From JAKAGZ01 sp964412105 (GTDB lineage Bacteria > Bacteroidota > Ignavibacteria > Ignavibacteriales > Ignavibacteriaceae), in the NCBI GenBank assembly GCA_964412105.1, contig CAYPNM010000001.1, forward strand, positions 62,001 to 126,000: a stretch of 64,000 bases of DNA. The letters are read 5' to 3'. A model generated the notes under the pieces. It was not told the origin of the DNA. It made no database searches and saw only the letters and a program-made list of their open reading frames with translations. Position numbers and translations under genes: made by a program. Each line of letters opens with the position of its first letter. The first letter of the stretch is position 1. Below, in pieces: positions 52,400 through 62,548 of the stretch.

Positions 52400-55300
52400 T
52401 CAGTTATATTCATCCCAGCTTTTTACAGAAAGATTATCCTCGTTGTATCTATCCATTGTTTTTACAAATCTTTTTGCAACCTGAAGATTTGTGATCAGGT
52501 TAATATTCATATCAATAGCTTTTCGCCTAACAATATAATCGTTATCGAGCTCATATTTTTCTTCACTTTTTGGAATATTTATAACGAGATCTATTTTACC
52601 ATTATTAAGATAAGTTAAAATATTTGGTTCTCTTTTTTCAAGCGGCCAGTTCAAGATTTGAGCTTTCATTCCATATTTTTTCAGAAAATCGGCTGTTCCC
52701 CTGGTAGCATAAAATTTAAGGCCCATACTATACAGCTTTCTTGTTTCATCGAGAAATTCCGCCTTATCTTTTGGTGTTCCGGTTGAAAGCATAACGCCCT
52801 TTTGGGGAATTTTATAACCGGTCGAGATAAAACTTTTAAGAAACGCTTCATTAAATTCATCTCCAAGGCATGCAACTTCTCCAGTTGATGCCATTTCAAC
52901 CCCCAGCACAGGATCTGATCCCTTCAATCTAGTAAACGAAAATTGAGGAGCTTTAACCCCAACGTAATCAACATCAAAAGATGATTTATCAATCTTTGGA
53001 ATCTTTTGACCAAGCATAAATTTCGTTGCTATATCAATAAAATTTATTTTCAAAACTTTCGAAACGAAAGGAAAACTTCTTGAGGCCCTTAGATTGCATT
53101 CGATAACTTTTACTACATTATCCTTTGCTATAAATTGAATATTAAACGGACCAGTAATTTTTAAAGCCTGCGCAATATCCTTTGTGATCATCTTAACTCT
53201 GCGCATGGTCTCAAGGTAAGTCCTCTGCGGAGGAAGAACAATTGTGGCATCACCTGAATGAACCCCTGCGTTTTCAACGTGTTCGGAAATTGCATAACAA
53301 AAAAGGCTTCCATTGTCGGCAACTGCATCAACTTCAATCTCCCTTGCATCCGTTATGAATTTGCTAATTACAACCGGATAATCTTTGCTGATGGCTGCGG
53401 CTTTCTGCAATAATTGTTTTAATTCAGAATCGTTCAAAACGATGCTCATGGCAGCACCACTTAAGACATAACTCGGTCTGATCAAAACCGGATATCCGAC
53501 TTTATGAGCAAATTCTTTCGCTTTAGCAAAACTTGTTAATTCTTTCCATTCCGGCTGATCAATTTTTATTTTGTCCAGTATCTGAGAAAATTTATGTCTG
53601 TTTTCTGCATTATCAATTTGATCCGGCGATGTACCTAATATTTTTATACCCGCACCGTGTAATTTTATTGCAAGGTTATTGGGAGTCTGTCCTCCCATTG
53701 AAATTATGACGCCTTCAGGCCTCTCTTTATCATAAATGTCTAGAACTCTCTCGAAAGTGATCTGCTCAAAATATAATTTATCACAAATATCATAATCAGT
53801 GCTGACTGTCTCGGGATTGCAGTTTATCATGATTGTTTTGTAATTCATTTTGTTGAGAGACATAACGGCATTCACACAGCACCAGTCAAATTCAACAGAT
53901 GAACCAATTCTATAAGCACCACTGCCAAGTACGACAATTTGTTTTTCTTCTCCAGTTGAAATGTCATTTTCCTTTCCATGGTAGGTGAGATACAGATAAT
54001 TTGTTTGAGCCGGATATTCAGCCGCAAGGGTATCAATTTGTTTTACAACAGGGATCACTTTTAATGATTTTCTAATATGCCTTACTTCGAACTCATTTGA
54101 ATCGGTTAGTTTTGCAATTTGCAAATCAGAGAAACCTCTTTCTTTTGCTTCGCGCATCAGTTCGTAGTTTATTTTATTTAGTTTCAATCCCTGCAGCTTT
54201 TTCTCCGTATTGATTATGTTTTTCATTTTATGAATAAACCACGGAGTTATCTTGGAAAGCTCGTGAATCCTTTTTACAGAATATCCTTTTTTTAGAGCCT
54301 GGGCAACCGCGAATATTCTTTTATCAGTAGGATTGGCAATTTCCTGATCCAGATTCTTAAATTTTAAGTCGTTGCCAATAAAGCCTTTGTAACCAAGATC
54401 CAGCATTCTAATTGCTTTTTGCAAGACCTCTTCAAAGCTTCTGCCAAGAGACATTACTTCTCCAACAGATTTCATTTCGGATCCAAGCTGTGTGCTAACC
54501 TGTCTAAATTTTTGTAAATCCCATCTTGGAAATTTTAGGGCAACATAATCAAGAGCGGGCTCAAAACAAGCTGATGTCTGCTGTGTGATAATATTTGAAA
54601 CTTCATTCAAAGCATATCCCAGCGCGAGTTTGGTTGCAATAAAGGCCAGCGGATAACCTGTAGCTTTTGATGCAAGAGCGGAACTTCTACTTAATCTGGC
54701 ATTGACTTCTATTATTCTATAATCGCCTGTCGCAGGATCAAGAGCATATTGAATGTTGCACTCGCCTACAACTCCAAGATGCCGGATTAACCTTATTCCA
54801 TGCGAGCGAAGCATAAAATTTTCTTTAGCAGAAAGAGTTTGAACGGGCGCAATAACGATACTATCCCCAGTATGAATGCCCATCGGATCGATGTTTTCCA
54901 TCGAGCAAATAGTAATGCAGTTATTAAACTTGTCTCTAACTATTTCATATTCAACTTCCTTCCAGCCATAGAGAGATTCCTCAATCAAAATCTGGCTTGT
55001 AAAGGAAAAAGCTCTTCGTGCTTTTTCTAAAAGCTCACTTTTATTTTCGACGATTCCGGAGCCAAGACCTCCCAGGGCATATGCAATTCTAACCATGACC
55101 GGGTAACCGATCTTTTCAGCTGCATCAAGTGCTTCCTGAACATTCTTTGCAGTTTTACTTACTGCAACTTTTAATCCACATTCTTTAACTTTGTTTGCGA
55201 AAAGAAGTCTATCTTCTGTGGCCTGAATGGCTTCAACCGGCGTCCCTAAAACTTTTATATTATGTTTTTTCAGAATTCCTTTTTCATAAAGTTCAACACC

Positions 55301-55594
55301 GACGTTTAAAGCTGTTTGGCCACCAAATTGAAGTAAAATACTATCCGGTTCCTCCTTCTGAATTACTTTTTCAACAAAATCAGTTTTGATAGGGACAAAA
55401 TAAACTTTGTCCGCAAAATTTTCGGAAGTTTGAATGGTTGCAATATTGGGATTTATCAAGACTGTAGCGATTCCATCTTCTTTTAGTGCTTTTACGGCCT
55501 GGCTGCCTGAATAATCAAATTCTCCAGCCTGTCCGATTTGAAGAGCACCAGAGCCTAATATCAAAACCTTTTTGGGTTTGCCGCGTTTTATCAT
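52400..55594 (-). CDS. carB: Carbamoyl-phosphate synthase large subunit
   Basis: A 1064-residue CarB (usual length about 1070). It has two homologous halves, each with a pre-ATP-grasp segment (KVLILGSGALQIGQAGEFDYSG; QIVVLGSGAYRIGSSVEFDW) and an ATP-grasp domain. An oligomerisation domain lies between them and an MGS-like allosteric domain at the end (from about 935). It makes carbamoyl phosphate for pyrimidine and arginine synthesis together with CarA. Unusually, carA is not adjacent: a fucosidase gene lies between them (25 bp from carB). Confidence 0.97.
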   Translation of the reverse strand: MIKRGKPKKVLILGSGALQIGQAGEFDYSGSQAVKALKEDGIATVLINPNIATIQTSENFADKVYFVPIKTDFVEKVIQKEEPDSILLQFGGQTALNVGVELYEKGILKKHNIKVLGTPVEAIQATEDRLLFANKVKECGLKVAVSKTAKNVQEALDAAEKIGYPVMVRIAYALGGLGSGIVENKSELLEKARRAFSFTSQILIEESLYGWKEVEYEIVRDKFNNCITICSMENIDPMGIHTGDSIVIAPVQTLSAKENFMLRSHGIRLIRHLGVVGECNIQYALDPATGDYRIIEVNARLSRSSALASKATGYPLAFIATKLALGYALNEVSNIITQQTSACFEPALDYVALKFPRWDLQKFRQVSTQLGSEMKSVGEVMSLGRSFEEVLQKAIRMLDLGYKGFIGNDLKFKNLDQEIANPTDKRIFAVAQALKKGYSVKRIHELSKITPWFIHKMKNIINTEKKLQGLKLNKINYELMREAKERGFSDLQIAKLTDSNEFEVRHIRKSLKVIPVVKQIDTLAAEYPAQTNYLYLTYHGKENDISTGEEKQIVVLGSGAYRIGSSVEFDWCCVNAVMSLNKMNYKTIMINCNPETVSTDYDICDKLYFEQITFERVLDIYDKERPEGVIISMGGQTPNNLAIKLHGAGIKILGTSPDQIDNAENRHKFSQILDKIKIDQPEWKELTSFAKAKEFAHKVGYPVLIRPSYVLSGAAMSIVLNDSELKQLLQKAAAISKDYPVVISKFITDAREIEVDAVADNGSLFCYAISEHVENAGVHSGDATIVLPPQRTYLETMRRVKMITKDIAQALKITGPFNIQFIAKDNVVKVIECNLRASRSFPFVSKVLKINFIDIATKFMLGQKIPKIDKSSFDVDYVGVKAPQFSFTRLKGSDPVLGVEMASTGEVACLGDEFNEAFLKSFISTGYKIPQKGVMLSTGTPKDKAEFLDETRKLYSMGLKFYATRGTADFLKKYGMKAQILNWPLEKREPNILTYLNNGKIDLVINIPKSEEKYELDNDYIVRRKAIDMNINLITNLQVAKRFVKTMDRYNEDNLSVKSWDEYN

Positions 55595-55619
55595 AATAAG
55601 TTAATTTTAAATTAGTTTA

Positions 55620-57692
55620 TCATCTAACAAACAGTATTAAATCAGGAATTACCTGTTTCTCAATTCCAGGTCCTTCATATAGAATGTGCAATTCCTTTCC
55701 GCCTTCCTTCTGAAAGAAAGTTACTTTTATAGAATGAATACCTTTTGAAAGAGCAGTGTAACCATTTTTTTCTGTCAGGCTGTGAAGTTCATCGTTATTA
55801 ACAACTAATTTGCCGTCAATAAAAAGACAACTACCATCGTCAGAAGAAGTAAAGAACCTGTAAACGCCATCTTTTGGTATGTCAATGAATCCGTTGAATT
55901 CAAATGCAAAATATTCTTTTGCTTTTGCAGAAGAGATATCGAAATTTTTCACCTCTCCCGTTGAGGTCGGGATGAGGTTATTGAAATCAGGAAGGACATC
56001 CCAGTTGCCTTCAAAATACTTATATGAAATCCCATTTTTAAGATTGCTAATATTCAGAGAAGGTGCCGGTTCAACTTTATTAAATGATTTGGATACAGCT
56101 GCACTAACAGATTTTCCATTCCTGAAACACCTTGCAGAAATTTTCGTTGTATTATCTAGCGTAATTTTTCCAGTATATAATGTTGAATTGATACCAGGGA
56201 CGCTTCCATCAGTTGTATACCTGATATTAATATTATCCCGGTCAGATTTTAATTCAACCTGCAGACTGTCTGTAAAAATATCGAAATTTGCTTCAATAGA
56301 TGGGGGAATTGTTACATCAGGTTTACCTTTAATATCCATGACTACAACACTGCAAATCGGATCAGGCTGTTTTGACGGCAAATTTATTATAACCGCATCC
56401 TCATCCCTTGAAGTCTTCAGTTTCTTCTTATCAAGGTCAGCAAGTAAATAAACATTTGCCGGATCGTTTAATAAGCCAGGGACAGAAAGTCTTCCATCGT
56501 CTGGCCAGTCAAATACCTGAAGGAATAATCGTGTGCCACCTTTAATTTCTTTTTGTGTGCATCTTCCCCAAGATAAATTCTTAAATGGACTAGCTTTGGT
56601 TCCATATATTGACTCCCCATTTACCTTCATCCATCTCCCTATTTCTTTTAATCTTTCAACAGCTGTTGGAGGAAACAACCCTTCAGAAGTTGGACCGACA
56701 TTAAGCAGGAAATTTCCACCTTTCGAAACTATGTCAACCAGCTTTCTAATCAAGTCTTCAGTTGTTTTCCAGTTATTATCATATTTATTATAGCCCCAAT
56801 GATCATTCATTGTCATACAGGTTTCCCAGTCAATACCGGGCAGACCAGCTGCCGGTATTTCCTGTTCGGGTGTTTCAAAATCCCCGTCAGTTTCATTAGG
56901 ATTAGAAGCCCCTTCCATTCCAATGTTACCGGCGCGAATACGATTATTAATTATAATATCTGGCTGAAGGCTCCTTACATAATTATAGATTTCTTTTCCG
57001 TAAGTGCTGTTCCAATCTTCCCATTGCCCGTCGAACCAAAGCACACTAATTTCTCCGTAGTTTGTAAGTAATTCACGTAATTGATTTTTCATATATTGCA
57101 CATAGCGGTTAAAATCTGCACCTTCAGTTGGACGATCTTTTTCCCAGCTACGTCTGGGAAGGTAATCAGGATGATGCCAATCCATAATGGAATAATAAAA
57201 ACCAATTTTTATTCCAGCTTTATGTGCTGCTTTTGTAAGTGCTTTCAAGACGTCTTTATGATATGGCGTTGACATTATATCAAAGTCAGTATATTTCGAA
57301 TCGAACATACAGAAGCCATCGTGGTGTTTTGATGTAATTACTATGTACTTCATTCCTGCGTCTTTTGCCATTTTGACCCATTTCTCTGCATTAAATTTTA
57401 CAGGATTAAATTCTTTTACAAATTTGACATAGACACTAAGTGGAATATGAGCCTGTTCCCTAATCCATTCAGCATAATTTGTTTTTCCATCCCATTCGCC
57501 TGCAGGAACAGAATAAATTCCCCAATGAAGGAATAGGCCGAATTTAGCATTCCGCCACCATGCCATTCTTTTATCTTTTTCATTTTTCGTTTCGTTTAGA
57601 TATTGAGAATAAGCCGGCACAGTCACTAGAATCAGCAATAAAATAATTAAAACAGACTTAAAGTTTGTTTTAGTGACAAGTTTGGTTTTCAT
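55620..57692 (-). CDS. GH29 alpha-L-fucosidase with PA14 domain
   Basis: A 690-residue exported enzyme: signal peptide (about 1-30), a GH29 barrel (about 35-385; LFLHWGIYSVPAGEWDG, ITSKHHDGFCMFDSKYTDFDI) and nucleophile Asp in SVLWFDGQW. A C-terminal beta-sandwich, a chitobiase/FN3-like segment (RYTTDGSVPGINSTLYTGKI) and a PA14 carbohydrate-binding domain (about 555-690; GVYRFFTSSDDGSCLFIDGKL) follow. It removes terminal fucose from glycans, in the periplasm or on the surface. It sits between carA (21 bp) and carB (25 bp), on the same strand, which is an unexpected place for a glycosidase. Confidence 0.93.
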   Translation of the reverse strand: MKTKLVTKTNFKSVLIILLLILVTVPAYSQYLNETKNEKDKRMAWWRNAKFGLFLHWGIYSVPAGEWDGKTNYAEWIREQAHIPLSVYVKFVKEFNPVKFNAEKWVKMAKDAGMKYIVITSKHHDGFCMFDSKYTDFDIMSTPYHKDVLKALTKAAHKAGIKIGFYYSIMDWHHPDYLPRRSWEKDRPTEGADFNRYVQYMKNQLRELLTNYGEISVLWFDGQWEDWNSTYGKEIYNYVRSLQPDIIINNRIRAGNIGMEGASNPNETDGDFETPEQEIPAAGLPGIDWETCMTMNDHWGYNKYDNNWKTTEDLIRKLVDIVSKGGNFLLNVGPTSEGLFPPTAVERLKEIGRWMKVNGESIYGTKASPFKNLSWGRCTQKEIKGGTRLFLQVFDWPDDGRLSVPGLLNDPANVYLLADLDKKKLKTSRDEDAVIINLPSKQPDPICSVVVMDIKGKPDVTIPPSIEANFDIFTDSLQVELKSDRDNINIRYTTDGSVPGINSTLYTGKITLDNTTKISARCFRNGKSVSAAVSKSFNKVEPAPSLNISNLKNGISYKYFEGNWDVLPDFNNLIPTSTGEVKNFDISSAKAKEYFAFEFNGFIDIPKDGVYRFFTSSDDGSCLFIDGKLVVNNDELHSLTEKNGYTALSKGIHSIKVTFFQKEGGKELHILYEGPGIEKQVIPDLILFVR

Positions 57693-57713
57693 ATATATTT
57701 GCCTCTTAAATTA

Positions 57714-58802
57714 TTACTTAAGAGCTCTTATAAATAAATCAAAAATAAATTCACTGTCATCGGGACCAGGTGAAGCTTCCGGATGAAATTGTGAAGCGAA
57801 GAAGGGTTTTGAAATGTGTATAATCCCTTCATTGGTTCCATCGTTATCGTTAATAAACCATTCTCTCCAGTCCTGAGGGAGAGTTTCTGCATCAACTGCG
57901 AAACCATGATTTTGTGATGTAATGTAAGTTCGCTTTGTTCCGGTTTCATTGCATGGCTGATTATGGCCACGGTGACCATATTTTAATTTATAAGTATTTG
58001 CACCTGCTGCCAATGCCATAATCTGACTACCAAGACAAACACCAAGCATCGGAGTATTCATTTCCATTGCCCGTTTTAAATTTTTTATTGTCTTTTTACA
58101 CATTTTCGGATCGCCGGGTCCATTGGAAATCAAAATTCCGTTTGCACTTATTTTAGTAAAATCATAATTATAGGGAACTCTAATAACAGAAATATTTCTT
58201 TCCAGAAAAGCTCTGATAATATTGTTTTTTGTCCCGCAATCAACAAGAATAATTTTCTTTTTCCCTTTTTTATATTCAACGGGTACTTTTACAGAAACCT
58301 CAGCTACCAAATCGAGCTTATTTATATTCTGGAAATATATTTTCCCCTTTTTATTAAGTATAATTTTCCCAAGCATAGTGCCTTTATCGCGAAGTTTCCT
58401 TGTAAGCATTCGTGTGTCTATTCCTGTAATGCCCGGAATTTTTTGTTCATGCATCCACTCAGAAAGCGATTTTTTAGCATTCCAATGAGAATATTCCTCA
58501 GAATAATTTAGTACAATTAGGCCACGGCAATGAATAGCTTCAGACTCAAAGTGCTTGTATAGGCCATCTTCTCTTTCATTTCCAGGGACTCCGTAATTTC
58601 CTATTAGCGGGTAAGTACAGACTAAAATTTGTCCACGGTAGGATGGATCAGTCATTGTTTCAGGATAGCCAACCATTCCAGTGTTAAAAACAACTTCGCC
58701 ATTAGTATTTCCCGGGAAACCAAATGAGAAGCCCTCAAATTCTGAACCATCTTCCAGCACAAGTTTTGCCTTAAGAGGCTTATTATTTCCTTTTTTTCTC
58801 AT
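57714..58802 (-). CDS. carA: Carbamoyl-phosphate synthase small (glutaminase) subunit
   Basis: Start placed at ATG 58802 (362 residues, MRKKGNNKPLKAKLVLEDG). A TTG at 58829 is in frame but would fall in the T tract of the leader terminator. The small-subunit domain is followed by a class I glutamine amidotransferase domain with nucleophile Cys in GVCLGSQIMALAAG and the His-Glu pair in FHPEASPGP. It supplies ammonia from glutamine to CarB. The 5' leader holds an intrinsic terminator, which suggests attenuation by pyrimidines or arginine. Confidence 0.95.
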   Translation of the reverse strand: MRKKGNNKPLKAKLVLEDGSEFEGFSFGFPGNTNGEVVFNTGMVGYPETMTDPSYRGQILVCTYPLIGNYGVPGNEREDGLYKHFESEAIHCRGLIVLNYSEEYSHWNAKKSLSEWMHEQKIPGITGIDTRMLTRKLRDKGTMLGKIILNKKGKIYFQNINKLDLVAEVSVKVPVEYKKGKKKIILVDCGTKNNIIRAFLERNISVIRVPYNYDFTKISANGILISNGPGDPKMCKKTIKNLKRAMEMNTPMLGVCLGSQIMALAAGANTYKLKYGHRGHNQPCNETGTKRTYITSQNHGFAVDAETLPQDWREWFINDNDGTNEGIIHISKPFFASQFHPEASPGPDDSEFIFDLFIRALK

Positions 58803-58827
58803 ACCTGGAGTAGAATTAAGTTTAGGC

Positions 58828-58853
58828 AAAAAAATTCCGCCAGAGGCGGAATT
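58828..58853 (-). terminator. Intrinsic terminator in the carA leader (attenuator candidate)
   Basis: On the minus strand AATTCCGCC (58853-58845) pairs with GGCGGAATT (58841-58833) around a 3-nt TCT loop, followed by T7. It ends about 26 nt before the carA ATG. No other minus-strand gene lies upstream for it to terminate, so it probably controls carA. No leader peptide with ATG is present. Confidence 0.75.
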
Positions 58854-58932
58854 AATAAATAGTCACTAATTTAATTATTGAATCTAGAAATTGTTTTCTT
58901 CTGCGGGACAATTAACTACCTTTTTGGTTTTT

Positions 58933-58963
58933 CAAATATATAAGAATGAATATTTATATTCAA
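58933..58963 (-). promoter_or_regulatory. carA promoter candidate, Bacteroidota type
   Basis: On the minus strand TTG, then 20 nt, then TATATTTG fits the Bacteroidota pattern TTG-N19-21-TAnnTTTG. The same bases also read as TTGAAT-N17-TATATT in sigma-70 terms. The transcript would start near 58927, about 75 nt before the terminator hairpin. Confidence 0.4.
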
Positions 58964-59044
58964 TTCCTGGAGGATTAATACTTTAGTTATAATTGTATAG
59001 ATTAGTAAATTATAATATGGAAAATTTAACAATGTAAGATTTAA

Positions 59045-59815
59045 ATGTGTTTGCTTTTAATTGCCAATAGGGTACACCCGTTATATAAATTAGTGATTGC
59101 CGCAAATCGTGACGAATTTTATGATAGGCCAGCATTGCCAGCAGATTTCTGGAGTGAATACCCAAAGCTGTTAGCCGGGAAGGACTTAGAAGCAGGAGGT
59201 ACCTGGCTTGGGATTACCAAAAATGGGAGATTTTCTGCAATAACTAATTTCAGAAATTTTCATAGTCCAATAAAGAAAAATGCTCCATCAAGAGGGAAAT
59301 TAACAACTGATTTTCTTCTGGGAGAAGATAGTTTACAATCATATACTAAAAAACTGCAAAATAGCTCTTCAGATTATAATGGATTTAACCTAGTCTATGG
59401 ATTTAAGGATGAGCTGTTTTATTATTCCAACCAGACAAAACTCGAAGTAAGATTGAAAAAGGGAATTTACGGACTCAGCAATGCATTACTGGATACACCA
59501 TGGACTAAAATCAAAAGAAGCAAAAAGAGATTTTCTGAGATATTGAATGAGAACGATAAAATAATAGAAAATATTTTTGCCCTTCTTAATGATAAAGATA
59601 CTGCACCTGATGAAGAATTACCAGATACTGGTCTTGACAAGGAGAGGGAAAAGGCTTTATCATCAATCTTTATTAAAACACCAAAATACGGAACCCGCTG
59701 TACTACTGTTTTATTAATTGATAAAGATGATAATGTGGGCTTTATCGAAACTACTTACCATCCTGAAGGGGATAATTTTTCAGGAGTAAAATTTGAATTT
59801 AAAATTAAAGCCTAG
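59045..59815 (+). CDS. NRDE family protein (TANGO2-like)
   Basis: A 256-residue protein of the NRDE/TANGO2 family, named for the Asn-Arg-Asp-Glu motif seen here in VIAANRDEFYDRPA. The protein begins MCLLLIANR with Cys2, a conserved residue in the family that may become the N-terminus. A Gly-rich GGTWLGITKNGRFSAITNFR follows. The eukaryotic relatives are linked to heme or lipid handling; the bacterial role is unclear. Divergent from carA. Confidence 0.9.
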   Translation: MCLLLIANRVHPLYKLVIAANRDEFYDRPALPADFWSEYPKLLAGKDLEAGGTWLGITKNGRFSAITNFRNFHSPIKKNAPSRGKLTTDFLLGEDSLQSYTKKLQNSSSDYNGFNLVYGFKDELFYYSNQTKLEVRLKKGIYGLSNALLDTPWTKIKRSKKRFSEILNENDKIIENIFALLNDKDTAPDEELPDTGLDKEREKALSSIFIKTPKYGTRCTTVLLIDKDDNVGFIETTYHPEGDNFSGVKFEFKIKA

Positions 59816-59845
59816 TTTGAATTAAAAATATATAGCATATATCCA

Positions 59846-60124
59846 ATGAAATATAATATTACGCACGACAAAATAAATCAGTTATTTATTACAAAGGTAG
59901 AAGGAAAGGATATTTACTTAAGATATTCATTGATAGGGAACGAAACAATCGTTTTTAGTTCTACCTATGTCCCGGGTGAATTAAGGCGAAAAGGATTAGC
60001 AGCGATAGTGGTAAAGGAAGGATTTAAATATGCGGAAGAAAATAATCTAAAAGTAGTACCTTCCTGCACTTATATTCATTCATTTTTAAAAAAATACCCG
60101 GAGTATTTAAAATTTATAAAATAA
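59846..60124 (+). CDS. Small GNAT-like N-acetyltransferase (YjdJ/NATD1 type)
   Basis: A 92-residue protein with the short GNAT core of the YjdJ/NATD1 group: VFSSTYVPGELRRKGLAAIVVKEGFKYAEENNLKVVPSCTY, where GELRRKGLA is the acetyl-CoA binding loop and CTYIHSF follows the last strand. The family is small and its substrate unproven. It follows the NRDE gene by 30 bp and is likely cotranscribed. Confidence 0.87.
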   Translation: MKYNITHDKINQLFITKVEGKDIYLRYSLIGNETIVFSSTYVPGELRRKGLAAIVVKEGFKYAEENNLKVVPSCTYIHSFLKKYPEYLKFIK

Positions 60125-60237
60125 TAGCAAATGAGATACGACATTAGCTGTCTCCCGTAATTTTTATAAATTTCTTCAGTTTATTAATAATTGGACAAAG
60201 GGATGCTAAAGTGCATTAAAATTATAATGAGGCTTAA

Positions 60238-62352
60238 ATGAAATCGAAAATTTTTACGATTGCAGCTTATATCCTGTTAATTAATGTTTCGGTTTATCCG
60301 CAAATAAATTATCCCCATCCTCCCAAAGATAAAGTAAAGGATAATTATTTCGGTACGGTTGTCACAGATCCATACAGATGGATGGAGGATGATACTTCAG
60401 CAGCCGTTAAAAAATGGGTTGAGGAAGAGAATAAAATCACATTCGATTATCTGGATAAAATTCCATTCAGAGATAAAATAAAAGGAAGGCTAGAGAAACT
60501 GTATAATTATCAGCGCTATTCTGCTCCATTTAAGGGAGGAGACAGGTATTTTTTCTTTAAAAATGATGGACTTCAAAATCAAAGTATCCTGTACATACAA
60601 AATGATCTTGAATCCGCTCCCCAGTTATTTCTAGACCCGAATAAATTTTCCGAAGATGGCACTGTATCCTTAACAACCTACGCTTTTTCAAAAGATGGCC
60701 GTTATTTTGCTTACGGGACCGCATCTGGAGGATCAGATTGGAATGAATTACATATAATGGATGTTCAGACAAGAAAAAATCTTAGTGATGACCTTAAGTG
60801 GATAAAATTTTCAGGAATAGCCTGGTATAAGGATGGTTTTTTCTACAGCCGTTATCCAAAACCGGCCAAGGGTAAAGAACTTACAATTTCAAATGAATAT
60901 CAAAAGGTTTATTATCATAAAATCGGAACTCCTCAAAGCAATGATATATTTATTTATGGTGACGATTGTAATCCCAAAATGATTTTCAGTGCACAGACAA
61001 CGGAAGACGAAAGATTTTTGGTTATATACCCTTCTCATGGAACAAGCAATAATGAAGTACTCGTTTCCGATCTCAGTAATCCGAATTCAAAAGTGATTCC
61101 AGTAATTGCCAACTTCGATAATAATTACAGCGTTGTTGATAATATCGGCGATAGACTTCTAGTATTGACTGATAAAAACGCACCACGCTACAGGTTGGTT
61201 TTAATTGATCCGCTTCAACCACAGGAAGCTAACTGGAAAGAAGTACTGCCTGAAGAGAAAAGCGTATTACAATCAGCAACCATAGCGGGAGGTAAATTAA
61301 TATCTCTTTATATGAAGGATGCCAGCAGTCATGTTTATACCAGCGATCTAGATGGAAAAAACAAAGAAGAAATTAAATTACCGTCCATTGGTACTATTAG
61401 TGAATTTACCGGAAAGAAGGATGATAAAACGGCTTTCTATTCTTTTACTTCTTTTACTTTTCCTCCAACTATTTACAGGTTCAACGTCGATACAAAACAA
61501 TCTACCCTTTACAGGAAACCGGATTTTGATTTTAATTTTGATAATTATATAACCGATCAGGTATTTTATAAAAGCAAAGATGGAACCAAAATTCCAATGT
61601 TTATAGTTTACAAAAAAGGGGTGGAACGTAACGGTGGAAATCCGACCCTTCTTTACAGCTATGGCGGCTTTAATATAAGTCTTAATCCGTCCTTTTCAGC
61701 GTCCAGACTAATTCTGCTTGAAAACGGAGGGATTTTTGCGATGCCAAACATCCGTGGCGGAGGAGAGTATGGTGAAGCTTGGCACAAAGCAGGAACAAAG
61801 CTTCATAAACAGAATGTTTTTGATGATTTTATTTATGCGGCCAAATATCTAATTAAGGAGAAATACACTTCTCCGAAATATCTGGCAATATCGGGTGCTT
61901 CAAATGGTGGTTTATTAATAGGAGCTGTAACAAACCAGCATCCAGAGTTATTCAGAGTTGCTTTCCCTGCTGTGGGAGTGATGGATATGCTTCGATTTCA
62001 GAAATTTACTATCGGATGGGCCTGGATAAGTGATTACGGGTCGAGTGAAGGAAGTAAACAAATGTTCCAAGCACTTTACAAATATTCTCCTTTACATAAT
62101 ATCAGTTCGAAAAAAAATTATCCAGCTATGCTGATCACAACTGCAGACCACGATGACCGAGTTGTTCCTGCACATTCATTTAAATACACAGCGACGCTTC
62201 AAGAAAAATATAAAGGCAAGAATCCTATCCTTATCAGGATTGAAACACGTGCCGGTCACGGTGCAGGAAAACCTATCTCAAAAGTTATTGAAGAACAGGC
62301 AGATATGTGGTCTTTTATGTTTTATAATATGGGTCTTATTCCTAAATATTAA
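60238..62352 (+). CDS. Prolyl oligopeptidase (S9A), exported
   Basis: A 704-residue serine peptidase with a short signal peptide (about 1-21), a seven-bladed beta-propeller (about 75-425) and an alpha/beta-hydrolase domain. The nucleophile is in SGASNGGLLIGA, Asp is in TTADHDDRVVPAHSF and His in RAGHGAGKP. The N-terminal DPYRWMEDD marks the S9A family. It cleaves short peptides after proline, presumably in the periplasm. The 113-bp gap upstream could carry its own promoter. Confidence 0.94.
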   Translation: MKSKIFTIAAYILLINVSVYPQINYPHPPKDKVKDNYFGTVVTDPYRWMEDDTSAAVKKWVEEENKITFDYLDKIPFRDKIKGRLEKLYNYQRYSAPFKGGDRYFFFKNDGLQNQSILYIQNDLESAPQLFLDPNKFSEDGTVSLTTYAFSKDGRYFAYGTASGGSDWNELHIMDVQTRKNLSDDLKWIKFSGIAWYKDGFFYSRYPKPAKGKELTISNEYQKVYYHKIGTPQSNDIFIYGDDCNPKMIFSAQTTEDERFLVIYPSHGTSNNEVLVSDLSNPNSKVIPVIANFDNNYSVVDNIGDRLLVLTDKNAPRYRLVLIDPLQPQEANWKEVLPEEKSVLQSATIAGGKLISLYMKDASSHVYTSDLDGKNKEEIKLPSIGTISEFTGKKDDKTAFYSFTSFTFPPTIYRFNVDTKQSTLYRKPDFDFNFDNYITDQVFYKSKDGTKIPMFIVYKKGVERNGGNPTLLYSYGGFNISLNPSFSASRLILLENGGIFAMPNIRGGGEYGEAWHKAGTKLHKQNVFDDFIYAAKYLIKEKYTSPKYLAISGASNGGLLIGAVTNQHPELFRVAFPAVGVMDMLRFQKFTIGWAWISDYGSSEGSKQMFQALYKYSPLHNISSKKNYPAMLITTADHDDRVVPAHSFKYTATLQEKYKGKNPILIRIETRAGHGAGKPISKVIEEQADMWSFMFYNMGLIPKY

Positions 62353-62548
62353 TAATACAAGTTTACATTTTTTGGTGCCCTGATATAATAGCATTTTAAA
62401 AAATAAGGCGATTCCTTACTGATTCAACTCATTTTTACATTTCTTTTTTTTAAGAATTTCGCTATTTGCATTAATTACTTTAATTTATTAATCTATTACG
62501 TGTATTAGCCTAAGTTATCAGATTTAAATAAAAAGCAGGGATATTATT

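Noticed and set aside
60191..60206. Sigma-54 promoter before the prolyl oligopeptidase
   Set aside because: The spacing between GG and GC is right, but both the CAC and TT parts of the consensus are poor, and no upstream palindrome is seen.
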